Below are positions 47,269-59,093 of a stretch of 64,000 bases of DNA, in pieces. The first letter of the stretch is position 1; each line of letters begins with the position of its first letter. This stretch comes from Rhizobiaceae bacterium (GTDB taxonomy: Bacteria > Pseudomonadota > Alphaproteobacteria > Rhizobiales > Rhizobiaceae): positions 496,001 to 560,000 of the forward strand of contig JAHBYW010000002.1 in the NCBI GenBank assembly GCA_019635755.1, given 5' to 3'. The position numbers and the translations under genes were made by a program. The notes beneath the pieces are model-generated. The model did not search any database. It saw only the letters and a program-made list of their open reading frames with translations, and was not told the origin of the DNA.

Positions 47269-48108
47269 ATGTCGCAAAACGTGCGGATCCTCGCGTCGGG
47301 CCAGGGCTGGCGGGCCATGGACATCATCTGCACGTCCGGCGCGGGCGACCGTCCGTTCGAGGAGCGCCACGGCGACGTCTGCATCGCCGCGGTCAGCCAG
47401 GGCACGTTCCGCTACCGGACCCGGCAGGGCACCGCGATGCTGACGCCCGGCGGCCTGCTGCTCGGCAATGCCGGCGCCTGCTTCGAATGCGGCCACGAAC
47501 ACGGCCGGGGCGACCGGTGCCTGTCGTTCCATTTCGATCCGGCGTTCTTCGAGGGCGTGCTTGCCGGCGTGCCCGGGGCGCGGTCCATCGACTTCACGGA
47601 GGCACGCCTGCCGCCGCTGGCGACGCTTGCGCCGCTGCTGGCCGACGCCGAGGCGGCGCGCGACGAAGGCGACCGGGCGGCGCTGGAGGAGGCGGGCGTG
47701 AGGTTCGCGGGCGCCGTGGCGACGCTGCTCTGCCCGCAGGGCGCGCGGAAAGCGCCGCCGGGCCGGCGCGACCAGAAGCGCGTCGCCGAGGCCATCCGGC
47801 TGATCGAGGACGAGGCGGAGAGGCCCATCGCGCTGTCGGAGCTCGCGGCGGCGACGGCGACCAGCCCCTATCATTTCCTGCGGATCTTCCGGGACGTCGC
47901 CGGCATGACGCCGCACCAGTATGTGCTGCGCACCCGGCTGCACCGCGCCGCGGTCAGGCTGGCGCAGACGGCCGATCCGGTGTCGGCCATCGCCTATGAC
48001 GCGGGCTTCAACGACCTGTCGACCTTCAACCGCCGCTTCCGGGCGGTGATGGGCGCCACGCCGACGGCCTGGCGGGCGCGTCGGCAAAGCGGTCCGCCCG
48101 CCGGCTGA
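47269..48108 (+). CDS. AraC-family transcriptional regulator
   Basis: This 279-residue regulator has an N-terminal cupin-like sensor (about 20-150, with GNAGACFECGHEHGRGDRCLSFHF, where Cys/His residues could bind metal) and a C-terminal AraC DNA-binding domain (about 170-270). There IALSELAAATATSPYHFLRIF and DPVSAIAYDAGFNDLSTFNRRF are the two helix-turn-helix units. The ATG at 47269 has AAGGTG upstream. It is divergent from the DUF1579/VOC pair, its probable targets. Confidence 0.85.
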   Translation: MSQNVRILASGQGWRAMDIICTSGAGDRPFEERHGDVCIAAVSQGTFRYRTRQGTAMLTPGGLLLGNAGACFECGHEHGRGDRCLSFHFDPAFFEGVLAGVPGARSIDFTEARLPPLATLAPLLADAEAARDEGDRAALEEAGVRFAGAVATLLCPQGARKAPPGRRDQKRVAEAIRLIEDEAERPIALSELAAATATSPYHFLRIFRDVAGMTPHQYVLRTRLHRAAVRLAQTADPVSAIAYDAGFNDLSTFNRRFRAVMGATPTAWRARRQSGPPAG

Positions 48109-48185
48109 GCGGCGGCGCCCGGAGGCCCGTGAAGACACGATCCGCCGGCCGTGATAGACTTGCCGCCTTGATCAGCCAGGACGCC

Positions 48186-48758
48186 ATGAACGTCATCGCA
48201 ACCCGCGCCGCAGAAGGCTTTCCCCGCCGCTCGTTCACCGTCGCGGAGGTCCGCCGCATGGTCGAGGCGGGCATCATCGCCGAAGACGAGAATTTCGAGC
48301 TGATCGAGGGAGAGCTCGTTCCCATGTCGCCCAAGGGAAACCAGCATGAGGTGATCAAAGCTGCATTGACGCGGCTTTTCGCAAGACAGGCACCCGACGA
48401 ACTGCGCCTTGCCGTGGAAACGTCCCTGTATCTCAACGAGCGCACGTTCGTCGAACCCGATCTTTGCCTCTACTCGATCGAGATTCTGCCGGAGGATGTC
48501 ACTGGTCGCGACGTGCTGCTGGCGATCGAGGTGGCGGGATCGTCGCTGCCCTATGATCGTGGGCTGAAGGCCAGCATTTATGCGCGGCATGGGGTGAGGG
48601 AACTCTGGGTTGTCGACGCGACCACCCGCGCGACATGGGTGCACACCCGCGCCGGCGCAGATGGGCATTGGGGGAGCGTCGAGAAAATCGACGCCGGAAC
48701 GCCGGTCTCCCCCGCCGCCCTGCCGGATGTGTCCGTCCGCATGGCTGAACTCGCCTGA
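48186..48758 (+). CDS. Uma2-family (DUF820) endonuclease-like protein
   Basis: The 190-residue protein has the restriction-endonuclease-like core: FELIEGELVPMSPKGNQHEVIKAAL, then the metal ligands VEPDLCLY and AIEVAGSS, and the closing YDRGLKASIYARHGVRELWVVD. These are the Uma2 hallmarks. The nuclease role of the family is predicted, not well proven. I prefer ATG 48186 (AGGAC upstream); a GTG at 48129 would add 19 residues. It is a single gene between an AraC regulator and gyrA. Confidence 0.78.
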   Translation: MNVIATRAAEGFPRRSFTVAEVRRMVEAGIIAEDENFELIEGELVPMSPKGNQHEVIKAALTRLFARQAPDELRLAVETSLYLNERTFVEPDLCLYSIEILPEDVTGRDVLLAIEVAGSSLPYDRGLKASIYARHGVRELWVVDATTRATWVHTRAGADGHWGSVEKIDAGTPVSPAALPDVSVRMAELA

Positions 48759-48943
48759 GCGCTTCGCGCGGGGCCCGTCAAGCTTCGTTTCCCCCCGTTT
48801 TCGGCGTGTTTTTCGGGCCTGCGGCGGGTGGTCCGGCACGGTTTTATGCCGGCAAATCCGATCTTCGGCCTATGTGATTGAAATCGCGCCGCAATTCCGC
48901 GTTGGAAAACCGCGGGTCCGGTGCCGATTCCAGCCGTCCCGGA

Positions 48944-48971
48944 TTGGAGAAAGCGGCCTCGATCCTATATA
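48944..48971 (+). promoter_or_regulatory. Likely sigma-70 promoter of gyrA
   Basis: TTGGAG and TATATA are 16 bp apart, ending 38 bp before the TTG start of gyrA. Confidence 0.55.
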
Positions 48972-49008
48972 AGCGGTCAGTGATTCCCCAACATGATCGC
49001 GACTGATC

Positions 49009-51789
<2,781 letters not shown>

Positions 51790-51823
51790 GCGGCGCTCCT
51801 CTCGTGCGCGAGGCGGGAAGTTT

Positions 51824-52060
51824 CCTCTCCCCCGTCGAACGGGGGAGAGGTGGTCTGCGCAGCGGACCGGAGTGGGCGTCGACACTCGGTCGCGGTCGCG
51901 GATTTTGGCTTGCCCCCACTCCGTCTCGCCCTTCGGGCTCGCCACCTCTCCCCCACAAAGTGGGGTAGAGGAAGGGCGCCCGGTTCTGCGCCGCTGCAAC
52001 CGTCCCCCTCTCCCTCACGCTTCGCGAGACACCTCTTCCCCTGAAGGAGTCGAGGATGGG
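51824..52060. repeat. Cluster of palindromic repeats after gyrA
   Basis: Two clear hairpins, CCTCTCCCCC/GGGGGAGAGG (51824-51850) and CCTCTCCCCCAC/GTGGGGTAGAGG-like (51945-51971), plus a related fragment to 52060, fill the gap between gyrA and the ankyrin gene. The elements belong to the same family as those at 24616 and 58800. Confidence 0.75.
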
Positions 52061-52066
52061 TGCCGG

Positions 52067-53476
52067 CTACCGCCCGAGCAGCACCAGGATCGCGGCGTGG
52101 TTCCGGGTCAGCCGCGAAAGCTCTTCCTCGAGGTGCTCGGTCGGGATCAGCGCGGCCGACATGCCGGCCTGCTCGATCTCGTCCTCGACCAGCGCTCGGC
52201 GCGCTGCCATGAGCATCTCGATCGTGTTGCCCTCGGCATCCACGGGATTGCGGTCGGCGCCGCGCTCGATCAGCAGGGCGGCCGTGCCGACATGGCCTTC
52301 GGTCGCGGCGAGCTGCAGCGCGGTGCGCCCTGCGGCCGTGCGCGCATCCACCGGGACGCCGAGGTCGAGAAGGCGCTTGGCGTTGGCGTCGCGCCCGGCG
52401 ACGGCAGCCGTGGCGAGGGCCTCGCCGCCATCGGCCTCGACGCTGGCGCCGCGCACCAGCGCCAGTTCGAGCAGCGCCGGCAGCGCGCTGGCGGCCGCGC
52501 CGGCGAGCGCGGACCGGCCATAGCTGTCCCGGCCGGTGGCGTTCGCGCCGCGCGCTGCGAGCGTCGCCGCTGCCCGCTCGAACTCTACCCACACCGCCTC
52601 GGCGAAGGCGCCGTCCATATCGGTCACGCGGGCGGCGAGCACGTCGGCGAAGGCCCGATAGTCGTCGCGGCGTTCGGCCAGCGCCCGCGCATTGGTTGCC
52701 GTGGCGAAGACCGAGCGGCCCTGGCCGTCGCGGGCATCGGGGTCGACGCCGCGCGACAGGAGCAGCGCCGCCGTCGCCGCAGAACCCGCGGCGGCCGCAT
52801 GATGCAGCGGCGTCCTGCCGTCGCGGTCGGCACGCGACGGGTCGCCGCCGGCCTCCAGCAGGCGGGCGAGCGGCGCGGCGTCGTCGTCGGCCGCGGCCTT
52901 GTGGACCGGCGTGCGGCCGAACGTGCGGTCGACCGCGTTTGGGTCCGCGCCGGCGGCCAGCAGCATCGCGACGATCTCGGCGAAGCCGTAGGTGGTTGCC
53001 GCGTGCAGTGGCGTTTCGCCGCCCTGGTCCCGGTTGCCGGCGTCGGCGCCGGCAGCCAGCAGCACGCGCGCCGCATCGACGCGGCCTGCGAGAGCGGCGG
53101 CGTGGAGCGGGGAGACGCCATACGGATCGTCAGCCGAATCGGCCGGTTCGCCTGCGGCGAGCAGCAGCTCGATCACATCCGCGTGACCTTTCACCGCGGC
53201 GCGCATCAGGGCACGTTCCCTGTTGACGTCGCGCCGGGCCGGATCGGCACCGCGCTCCAGAAGAAGCCGGGCGGCGTCGACGCGGCCATATCCGGCTGCG
53301 AACATCAGGGGCGTGAGGCTGGTGTAGCACTCGTCCACCGGCGCACCGGCGTCCAGGATGGTCGCGATCTGGAGCGTGTCGCCATCCATCGCGGCCTTGC
53401 ACAGCGCATGGAGCTGGGCCTCGGCGGGCAGGGCGCCCAGGCCCAAAACGACGGCGACGAACAGGAATCGGATCAT
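52067..53476 (-). CDS. Secreted ankyrin-repeat protein
   Basis: The precursor has 469 residues with a signal peptide (MIRFLFVAVVLGLGALPAEA), which fixes the start at 53476. The mature protein is almost entirely ankyrin repeats of about 33 residues, ten or more. The best are TPLMFAAGYGRVDAARLLLERGADP, SPLHAAALAGRVDAARVLLAAGAD, TPLHAATTYGFAEIVAMLLAAGADPN and TPLHHAAAAGSAATAALLLSRGVDP. Near residue 300 a non-repeat segment (YRAFADVLAARVTDMDGAF) interrupts the array. Periplasmic ankyrin proteins usually bind partner proteins. No partner is evident. The gene is convergent to gyrA. Confidence 0.85.
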   Translation of the reverse strand: MIRFLFVAVVLGLGALPAEAQLHALCKAAMDGDTLQIATILDAGAPVDECYTSLTPLMFAAGYGRVDAARLLLERGADPARRDVNRERALMRAAVKGHADVIELLLAAGEPADSADDPYGVSPLHAAALAGRVDAARVLLAAGADAGNRDQGGETPLHAATTYGFAEIVAMLLAAGADPNAVDRTFGRTPVHKAAADDDAAPLARLLEAGGDPSRADRDGRTPLHHAAAAGSAATAALLLSRGVDPDARDGQGRSVFATATNARALAERRDDYRAFADVLAARVTDMDGAFAEAVWVEFERAAATLAARGANATGRDSYGRSALAGAAASALPALLELALVRGASVEADGGEALATAAVAGRDANAKRLLDLGVPVDARTAAGRTALQLAATEGHVGTAALLIERGADRNPVDAEGNTIEMLMAARRALVEDEIEQAGMSAALIPTEHLEEELSRLTRNHAAILVLLGR

Positions 53477-53654
53477 GCAGCACCTCAAGCCCGCGGGACG
53501 ATCGGGGGCAAGAGGGGCGGAAATCGGCCGCGCGAGCGGTCGCGGCGCGGCCTTTCGGAGAAAAAGGCGCGGCTGGAAGGGCACCGTTTCCGCAAGATTC
53601 GGTCGAGCCGAGGCACGCCTGGCCAAAGATAAGGGCTCTGCCTGGGCTGCGCCC

Positions 53655-53723
53655 GGGCCAAAGAAAAAGGCGCGGCCTGGGCCGCGCCCGGGCCAAAGAA
53701 AAAGGCGCGGCCTGGGCCGCGCC
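53655..53723 (-). terminator. Duplicated Rho-independent terminator, 35-bp tandem repeats
   Basis: Two identical hairpins (53669-53688 and 53704-53723; arms GGCGCGGC/GCCGCGCC) each sit after an A5 run on the plus strand, so on the minus strand they end in TTTTT. A degenerate third copy precedes them. They lie 25-80 bp downstream of the 44-residue membrane protein gene. Confidence 0.75.
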
Positions 53724-53747
53724 TGACTGGAGGTACTCGGTACGCGA

Positions 53748-53882
53748 CTACAGGAGGCCGAGACGGCCGACCTGGGCGGCGCGGCGGTCGAGATCGCTGC
53801 GCGCGGATTCGTGATGGATGGCGAGGACCGTGGCGATGAGCATGGCGACGGTCATGGCCGAGGCGAGCATGAAGATCATCAT
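53748..53882 (-). CDS. 44-residue single-span membrane protein
   Basis: A short gene with AGGAG seven bases before the ATG at 53882. Residues 1-22 form one membrane helix (MMIFMLASAMTVAMLIATVL); the rest is charged (HHESARSDLDRRAAQVGR). Twin terminators follow it, which strongly supports a real transcript. Function is unknown. It is divergent from coaD across 160 bp. Confidence 0.6.
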   Translation of the reverse strand: MMIFMLASAMTVAMLIATVLAIHHESARSDLDRRAAQVGRLGLL

Positions 53883-54042
53883 GGCGTTTCTCCTGGTCCC
53901 AACAACGGCGAAGCCGTCAAAGAGTTGCATCGCATGTGCCGGAAGAGGTACGCGGACGGCCTTGAACCCGGCCTGAGAGCCGCATTCATCCGCCGTTCAT
54001 GGCGTTTGCCTTTGCCCGGCGGGGCCGATAGAAGCAGCGCCC

Positions 54043-54651
54043 ATGACCGCCTCAACCACAGGCCGAACCGCGCGCCGATCCGCCGGCCGATCCACGGGCC
54101 GCACCGCCGTCCGGACAGCCGACCGGACCGCCGGCCGCACGACCGGTCGGACGGGCGGGCGGATCGCCATCTATGCCGGTTCCTTCGACCCGCTGACCAA
54201 CGGCCATCTCGACGTTCTGAAGGCCTCGTTCGCCGTCGCCGACGTGATCCACGCGGCAATCGGCATCCATCCCGGCAAGACGCCGCTGTTCTCCTTCGAG
54301 GAGCGCACGATGCTGATCGAGAAAGCCTGCAAGGCGGAGTTCGGCAAGGATGCAGGCCGGGTGAAGGTCGTCGCCTTCGACGGGCTGGTGATCGACGCGG
54401 CGAAGACGCTCGGCGCCGGCATCATGATCCGCGGCCTCAGGGACGGCACCGATCTCGACTACGAGATGCAGATGGCCGGCATGAACGAGACGATGGCGCC
54501 GGACCTGCAGACCGTGTTCCTGCCGGCCAGCCCCTCGGTCCGGACCATTACCGCCACATTGGTGCGCCAGATCGCGTCCATGGGCGGCGACATCCGCCCC
54601 TTCGTGCCGGCGGCGGTCGCCACCGCGCTGGCGAAGAAGTTCAAGAAATAA
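54043..54651 (+). CDS. coaD: Phosphopantetheine adenylyltransferase with repetitive N-terminal extension
   Basis: The protein has 202 residues. From residue 41 it is a normal CoaD, the fourth step of coenzyme A synthesis (4'-phosphopantetheine + ATP to dephospho-CoA): [17 protein letters not shown] with the nucleotidyltransferase HxGH-type motif, [16 protein letters not shown], and [19 protein letters not shown]. Residues 5-40 are nine four-residue units of pattern [T/S]-[A/T/G]-x-R ([12 protein letters not shown]...), absent from ordinary CoaD, which begins a few residues before IAIYAG. No start codon lies between 54043 and the core, so the extension is probably translated. The cyclophilin gene follows after 22 bp. 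Confidence 0.92.
   Translation: MTASTTGRTARRSAGRSTGRTAVRTADRTAGRTTGRTGGRIAIYAGSFDPLTNGHLDVLKASFAVADVIHAAIGIHPGKTPLFSFEERTMLIEKACKAEFGKDAGRVKVVAFDGLVIDAAKTLGAGIMIRGLRDGTDLDYEMQMAGMNETMAPDLQTVFLPASPSVRTITATLVRQIASMGGDIRPFVPAAVATALAKKFKK
54055..54162 (+). repeat. Nine 12-bp minisatellite-like units in coaD
   Basis: Degenerate 12-base units ending in CGN/CGG codons encode nine Arg-ended tetrapeptides at the N-terminus of CoaD. Confidence 0.8.
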
Positions 54652-54673
54652 CAACACTTTCCAGGAGAATCCC

Positions 54674-55255
54674 ATGCAGCTTCTGAAGCTCGTCTCGTTC
54701 GCCATCGTGGCGGCCGGGCTGGTCGGTTCGGCGATGCAGTCGAGCGCGGCCGAACCCGAGAACACGCTGGTCATGACGCTGAAGGACGGCGACGTGGTCA
54801 TCGCGCTCCGCCCCGACCTGGCGCCCAAGCATGTCGAGCAGATCAAGGCGCTGGTCCGCGAAGGCGCCTATGACAACGTCGCGTTCCATCGCGTCATCGA
54901 CGGCTTCATGGCGCAGACGGGCGACGTGCAGTACGGCGACATGGAAGACGGTTACGTGCCCGAGATGGCCGGTACCGGCGGTTCGAACAAGCCGGACCTG
55001 CCGGCGGAGTTCTCGGGCGAGCCCTATGTGCGCGGCATCGTCGGCATGGCCCGCACGCAGGATCCGAACTCGGCCAATTCGCAGTTCTTCATCATGTTCG
55101 GTCCGGCGCCGTCGCTCAACGGCCAGTACACCGTCGTCGGACAGGTCGAGAGCGGCATGGAGCTGGTCGACCAGATCAAGCGCGGGCAGGGCGCCAATGG
55201 CGAAGTCAGCGACCCGGACCGCATGGTGAAGGTCCGCGTCCAGGCCGACAACTAG
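54674..55255 (+). CDS. Periplasmic cyclophilin-type peptidyl-prolyl isomerase
   Basis: The precursor has 193 residues with a signal peptide ending near SSAAE. The cyclophilin core shows AFHRVIDGFMAQTGD, SANSQFFIMFGPAPSLNGQYTVVGQV and GMELVDQIKRG, with the catalytic Arg in FHRVI. CCAGGAGA precedes the ATG. It helps fold exported proteins. It is the first of two cyclophilin genes in the coaD-queA-tgt region, which probably arose by duplication; the second is cytoplasmic. Confidence 0.93.
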   Translation: MQLLKLVSFAIVAAGLVGSAMQSSAAEPENTLVMTLKDGDVVIALRPDLAPKHVEQIKALVREGAYDNVAFHRVIDGFMAQTGDVQYGDMEDGYVPEMAGTGGSNKPDLPAEFSGEPYVRGIVGMARTQDPNSANSQFFIMFGPAPSLNGQYTVVGQVESGMELVDQIKRGQGANGEVSDPDRMVKVRVQADN

Positions 55256-55261
55256 GAGCGC

Positions 55262-55372
55262 GTCAGTCGGCAAATCGTGGGATCGGCAGTCGGGAAAAGC
55301 CGGGCTTGCTCGGCATGCGGCTGCGATGATTTTCCGACTGCCGACTGCCGACTGCCGAGAATTTGAGAAGGG
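55262..55372. repeat. Inverted repeat element between the two cyclophilin genes
   Basis: CGGCAGTCGGGAAAA (55274-55288) and TTTTCCGACTGCCG (55329-55342) are near-perfect complements. GACTGCC is repeated three times in the right arm. The element could fold into a long hairpin in the operon's mRNA. Confidence 0.7.
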
Positions 55373-55381
55373 AAAACGAGA

Positions 55382-55894
55382 ATGGCCGATATCAAGGACA
55401 AGGAAAACGCGCTGATCCTCGAGACCACCAAGGGCAAGGTGGTGATCGAGATGCTGCCGGAGCTGGCTCCGGGGCATGTGGCGCGCATCAAGGAGCTTGC
55501 GCGCGAGGGCGCCTATGACGGCGTGGTGTTCCACCGAGTCATCGACGGCTTCATGGCGCAGACCGGCGACGTGAAGTTCGGCAAGTCGGGCGGCAAGTCG
55601 TTCGATCCGAACCGCGCCGGCATGGGCGGCTCCGACAAGCCGGACCTGAAGGCCGAATTCAGCAACATGAACCATGCGCGCGGCACCTGCTCGATGGCGC
55701 GTGCCCAGAACCCGAACTCGGCTAACTCGCAGTTCTTCATCTGCTTCGAGGACGCCGGCTTCCTGAACCGCCAGTACACGGTGTGGGGCCAGGTGATCGA
55801 AGGCATGGACAATGTCGACAAGATCAAGCGCGGCGAGCCGGTGAAGGACCCCGACAAGATCGTGTCGATGAAGGTCGCCGCCGACGTGAAGTAG
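55382..55894 (+). CDS. ppiB: Cytoplasmic cyclophilin-type peptidyl-prolyl isomerase
   Basis: The 170-residue enzyme lacks a signal peptide. The core is VVFHRVIDGFMAQTGDVKFG, the family loop SMARAQNPNSANSQFFICF and QYTVWGQVIEGMDNVDKIKRG. It is a close paralogue of the gene before it, minus the leader. It speeds proline isomerisation in the cytosol. The gene lies between the periplasmic cyclophilin and the YdcZ-like gene, which starts five bases after its stop. Confidence 0.93.
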   Translation: MADIKDKENALILETTKGKVVIEMLPELAPGHVARIKELAREGAYDGVVFHRVIDGFMAQTGDVKFGKSGGKSFDPNRAGMGGSDKPDLKAEFSNMNHARGTCSMARAQNPNSANSQFFICFEDAGFLNRQYTVWGQVIEGMDNVDKIKRGEPVKDPDKIVSMKVAADVK

Positions 55895-55899
55895 GCACC

Positions 55900-56349
55900 A
55901 TGCTCACCGTCGTCTGGTCGCTGCTCGGCGTCGTCGCCGGCGCCCTGCTGGCGATCCAGGCGTCGATGAACGCGCAGCTCGCCCGCGACATCGGCACGCC
56001 GGTCGTGGCGGCGGCGATCTCCTTCGCCGCCGGCGCCGTGATGCTGAGCCTCGTCTCGGCGGTCGTCGTTCGCGCGCAGGCGATCACGCTCGACTGGCAG
56101 GCGCCGCCGCTGTGGCTGTTCCTGGCCGGCGGCTGCCTTGGCGGCAGCTACGTGACGGCGGCCACCTACCTGGCGCCGCGTCTCGGCGCCGCGGCGCTGA
56201 TGGCCTTCCTCGTGGCCGGACAGCTGCTTGCCGGCATGATCATCGACCGGCTGGGACTGTTCGGGCTGGCGGTGCGGGAGTTCTCGCTGGGCCGCGCCGC
56301 CGGGGCAATGCTGCTCATCGCCGGCGCCCTGCTGATCCGCGCCTACTGA
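55900..56349 (+). CDS. DMT-type membrane protein of the YdcZ/DUF606 family
   Basis: The 149-residue protein has five membrane helices, a half-size drug/metabolite transporter. It starts MLTVVWSLLGVVAGALLAIQASMNAQL, the conserved YdcZ opening with ASxNAxL. The segment GGCLGGSYVTAATYLAPRLGAAALM is also typical. Members usually act as dimers. The substrate is unknown. Its stop overlaps the convergent DHFR-like gene by seven bases. Confidence 0.82.
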   Translation: MLTVVWSLLGVVAGALLAIQASMNAQLARDIGTPVVAAAISFAAGAVMLSLVSAVVVRAQAITLDWQAPPLWLFLAGGCLGGSYVTAATYLAPRLGAAALMAFLVAGQLLAGMIIDRLGLFGLAVREFSLGRAAGAMLLIAGALLIRAY

Positions 56350-56987
56350 CGCGTCAGAACCAGGTGGGTCGCCCTTTCGCCGGCGGCGGAACGGGTGACC
56401 GCATAGCCGAGCGCCGACAGGTCCAGGCCGGCGAACAGCGCCTCTCCCCGGCCGAGAACGACGGGCGACATGGCGAGATGCATCTCGTCGACGGCGCCGA
56501 TCTCCAGATACTGCCTGACCGTGGCGACGCCGCCGCCGATCTTCACGTCGAGGTCTCCGGCCGCGGCGCGTGCCTGGTCGAGCGCCGAGCGGATGCCGTC
56601 GGCAACGAAGTGGAAGACCGTGCCGCCCTCCATCACGATCGGGTCGCGCGGGTGGTTGGTCAGCACGAAGGTCGGCGCATGGTAGGGCGGATTGCCGCCC
56701 CACCAGCCCTTCCAGTCTTCGTTCGTCCACGGTCCCCGGATCGGGCCGAACATGTTGCGCCCGAGGATGAAGGCGCCGAAACCCTGCATCGAGCGTGCCC
56801 CATACTGGTCGTCGACCCCTTCCGTGCCGCCGGCCTGTCCCTGCATCGTGCGAAACGTCTTCGTCGGGAAATACCAGGCGAAGATCTCGTGTCCGCGCTT
56901 GCCGAGCGGATGCTCCAGGCTCTGCTCCGGCCCGGCCGCGTATCCGTCGGCCGACACTGAAAATCCCGCGACGCGAACCTGCGGCAT
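56343..56987 (-). CDS. Dihydrofolate reductase family protein (RibD C-terminal-like)
   Basis: The 214-residue protein is of the RibD/YwjB reductase type: [18 protein letters not shown] at the start, [18 protein letters not shown] in the middle, then [11 protein letters not shown] and [39 protein letters not shown]. The last segment holds the GGG nucleotide loop. True DHFR function is unlikely; NADPH-dependent reduction of an unknown compound is the usual guess. It is convergent with the YdcZ gene and divergent from queA. Confidence 0.85.
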   Translation of the reverse strand: MPQVRVAGFSVSADGYAAGPEQSLEHPLGKRGHEIFAWYFPTKTFRTMQGQAGGTEGVDDQYGARSMQGFGAFILGRNMFGPIRGPWTNEDWKGWWGGNPPYHAPTFVLTNHPRDPIVMEGGTVFHFVADGIRSALDQARAAAGDLDVKIGGGVATVRQYLEIGAVDEMHLAMSPVVLGRGEALFAGLDLSALGYAVTRSAAGERATHLVLTRQ

Positions 56988-57089
56988 GGCCGTCTCCTCA
57001 TGTCGTGGCGACAGCTACCAGATGGGGCGCAAAATGTTAGCGGAATATGGGTGTGGCCCAATGAAGACGTTTTCGGTAATCCGGCCGCG

Positions 57090-58166
57090 ATGAAAGTGGA
57101 CCTCTTCGACTTCGACCTGCCGGAGGAGCGCATCGCGCTCCGGCCGGCGGAGCCGCGCGACGCGGCGCGGCTGCTGGTCGTGGAGCCGGGCAGGGCGCTT
57201 GCCGACCGCGTGGTGCGAGACCTGCCGGCGCTGCTGTCGCCCGGCGACCTGCTCGTCTTCAACGACACGAAGGTCATCCCGGCGCGGCTGTTCGGCGTCC
57301 GCCGCCGCGATGCGTCGGTCGCTTCGATCGAAGCGACGCTGCACATGCGCACCGGCACCGACCGCTGGCTGGCGTTCGCCCGTCCGGGCAAGCGGCTGGC
57401 CGTCGGCGACCGCATCTCGTTCGGCCATGACGCCAATGCCTGCCTGCTGGGCGCGCTGCAGGCGACGGTCGCCGAGAAGGGCGAGGGCGGCGAGGTGCTG
57501 CTGGTGTTCGACCTTTCCGGCCCGATCCTGGACGAGCAGATCGCGGCGGCCGGCCACATTCCGCTGCCGCCCTACATCGCCTCGAAGCGCGACGAGGACC
57601 AGCGCGACCGCGCCGACTACCAGACGATCTATGCCCGCGAAGACGGCGCGGTTGCCGCACCCACGGCCGGGCTGCACTTCACGCCGGAGCTGTTTGCCGC
57701 ACTCGACGCGCGCGGGGCGGAGCGGCGATTCGTGACGCTGCATGTCGGCGCCGGCACCTTCCTGCCGGTGAAGGCCGACGACACGGCGGACCACAGGATG
57801 CACGCCGAGACCGGGCAGGTTAGCCAAGCCACGGCGGAGGCAATCAACGCCGCGAAGGCGCGGGGAGGGCGGGTCATCGCGGTCGGCACGACGTCGCTCA
57901 GGCTGCTGGAGAGCGCTGCCGCGCCGGACGGCACGATCGGCGAATGGTCGGGCGCGACGGACATCTTCATCACGCCCGGATATCGATTCAGGATCGTCGA
58001 CGGGCTGATGACCAACTTTCACCTGCCGCGCTCGACGCTGTTCATGCTGGTCTCGGCCTTCGCCGGGCTGGAGACCATGCGCGCGGCCTATGCGCACGCG
58101 ATCGCGGAAGGATACCGGTTCTATTCCTACGGTGATGCCAGCCTGCTGTGGCGGGCGGACGCGTAG
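57090..58166 (+). CDS. queA: S-adenosylmethionine:tRNA ribosyltransferase-isomerase
   Basis: The 358-residue enzyme adds the epoxycyclopentanediol ring to 7-aminomethyl-7-deazaguanine in tRNA, the late step of queuosine synthesis. Motifs are [61 protein letters not shown]-like [15 protein letters not shown], and [25 protein letters not shown]. The ATG at 57090 opens the canonical [11 protein letters not shown]. It is separated from tgt by a convergent GFA gene and repeats, whereas many alphaproteobacteria have queA-tgt adjacent. Confidence 0.96.
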   Translation: MKVDLFDFDLPEERIALRPAEPRDAARLLVVEPGRALADRVVRDLPALLSPGDLLVFNDTKVIPARLFGVRRRDASVASIEATLHMRTGTDRWLAFARPGKRLAVGDRISFGHDANACLLGALQATVAEKGEGGEVLLVFDLSGPILDEQIAAAGHIPLPPYIASKRDEDQRDRADYQTIYAREDGAVAAPTAGLHFTPELFAALDARGAERRFVTLHVGAGTFLPVKADDTADHRMHAETGQVSQATAEAINAAKARGGRVIAVGTTSLRLLESAAAPDGTIGEWSGATDIFITPGYRFRIVDGLMTNFHLPRSTLFMLVSAFAGLETMRAAYAHAIAEGYRFYSYGDASLLWRADA

Positions 58167-58206
58167 GGCAGCCGCAAGTCCGAAAGCACTTTTTGCTGGA
58201 ATTGCC

Positions 58207-58596
58207 TCAGAACCAGTAGTCTTTCACGCGCCTGCCGTCGCGCGGCAGGTCGTCAAAACTGTGCAGGCCATCGAAATGGTCGATCGGGATGTCGGCGACG
58301 GTTTCCGGCTCGGCGAGGCGGACGTTGACGGCCATGCGACGCCGGCCGTCTTCGGGGATGCCGCGCCAGGCGACGACGCAGGCGCAGGCCGGGCAGAAGT
58401 GGAAGGCGAGAACGCGGTTCTCGCCGCGCTCATAGGCCCGCGTCTCGCCGGCGATGGAGACGTCCTCGCCCTCGTGTCCGTAGATCCACAGTGCGCCGTA
58501 GCGGCGGCAGACCGTGCAGTTGCAGGCGGTGGCGCCTTCGGGCGCGGCGTCGAAGCGCCACGTGACGCGGCCGCAATGGCAGGAGCCGGTGAGCAT
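58207..58596 (-). CDS. GFA/CENP-V family zinc protein
   Basis: The 129-residue protein starts MLTGSCHCGRVTW, the family opening. It has the zinc ligands CHCG, CNCTVC and CPAC plus a CVVAW strand. The family is annotated as glutathione-dependent formaldehyde-activating enzyme-like, but that activity is doubtful for most members. It is convergent to queA (gap 40 bp) and inserted between queA and tgt. Confidence 0.85.
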   Translation of the reverse strand: MLTGSCHCGRVTWRFDAAPEGATACNCTVCRRYGALWIYGHEGEDVSIAGETRAYERGENRVLAFHFCPACACVVAWRGIPEDGRRRMAVNVRLAEPETVADIPIDHFDGLHSFDDLPRDGRRVKDYWF

Positions 58597-59093
58597 GGTG
58601 GCACTCGTGAGTGTCGTCGGATGGCCAACGGTAGAAGCTGCGGCGGAACCGTACAAGGTACGCGGATGATGCTGCCGATTGTCTCCCAGTCGGCCGGAGG
58701 CTAGGGAGACGCGATGACTCTAAAGGCTCCACATTGCCAGCCGCCGATCCCGAGCCTGTCCAAGGGTCGGACGTTTCCCTTACGCGGGGAGCTGAGCTGG
58801 CCGCGATCCCTCCCCCTTGAGGGGAGGGTGGCCGGACGCAGTCCGGCCGGGTGGGGTACCAGCGGCCGGCTGCGACTTCATCTCGGCCCGTGCGGCTGTC
58901 GAGATTGTCCCGGGCGACCCCACCCGGCCTCCGCTCGCGGCTTCGCCCCGTCGCTCGGCCACCCTCCCCTCAAGGGGGAGGGAGCGGCGGCGCCGCAGCT
59001 GCCGATCTCCCCCCTTGAGGGGGAGATGGCCAGCCCTTCGACAAGCTCAGGACCAGAGGGGGGTGGGGACTTTCGTTGTTCGGCTGTCGCCGC
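58597..59093. repeat. Repeat-filled gap before tgt
   Basis: About 500 bp without a gene. From 58800 to 59070 it holds several copies of the CCCTCCCC...GGGGAGGG element (for example CCTCCCCCTTGAGGGGAGGG near 58819 and its inverse near 58962) with CCGGACGCAGTCCGG dyads, and a CTTCGACAAGCTCAGGACC element at 59037. The last copy ends a few bases before tgt and its GGGGTGGGG may serve as ribosome binding site. Confidence 0.75.

Noticed and set aside
51824-52060. Repeat cluster considered as a CRISPR array or gyrA terminator
   Set aside because: The units are imperfect palindromes of different lengths with no regular spacers, and there is no T-run after the hairpins.
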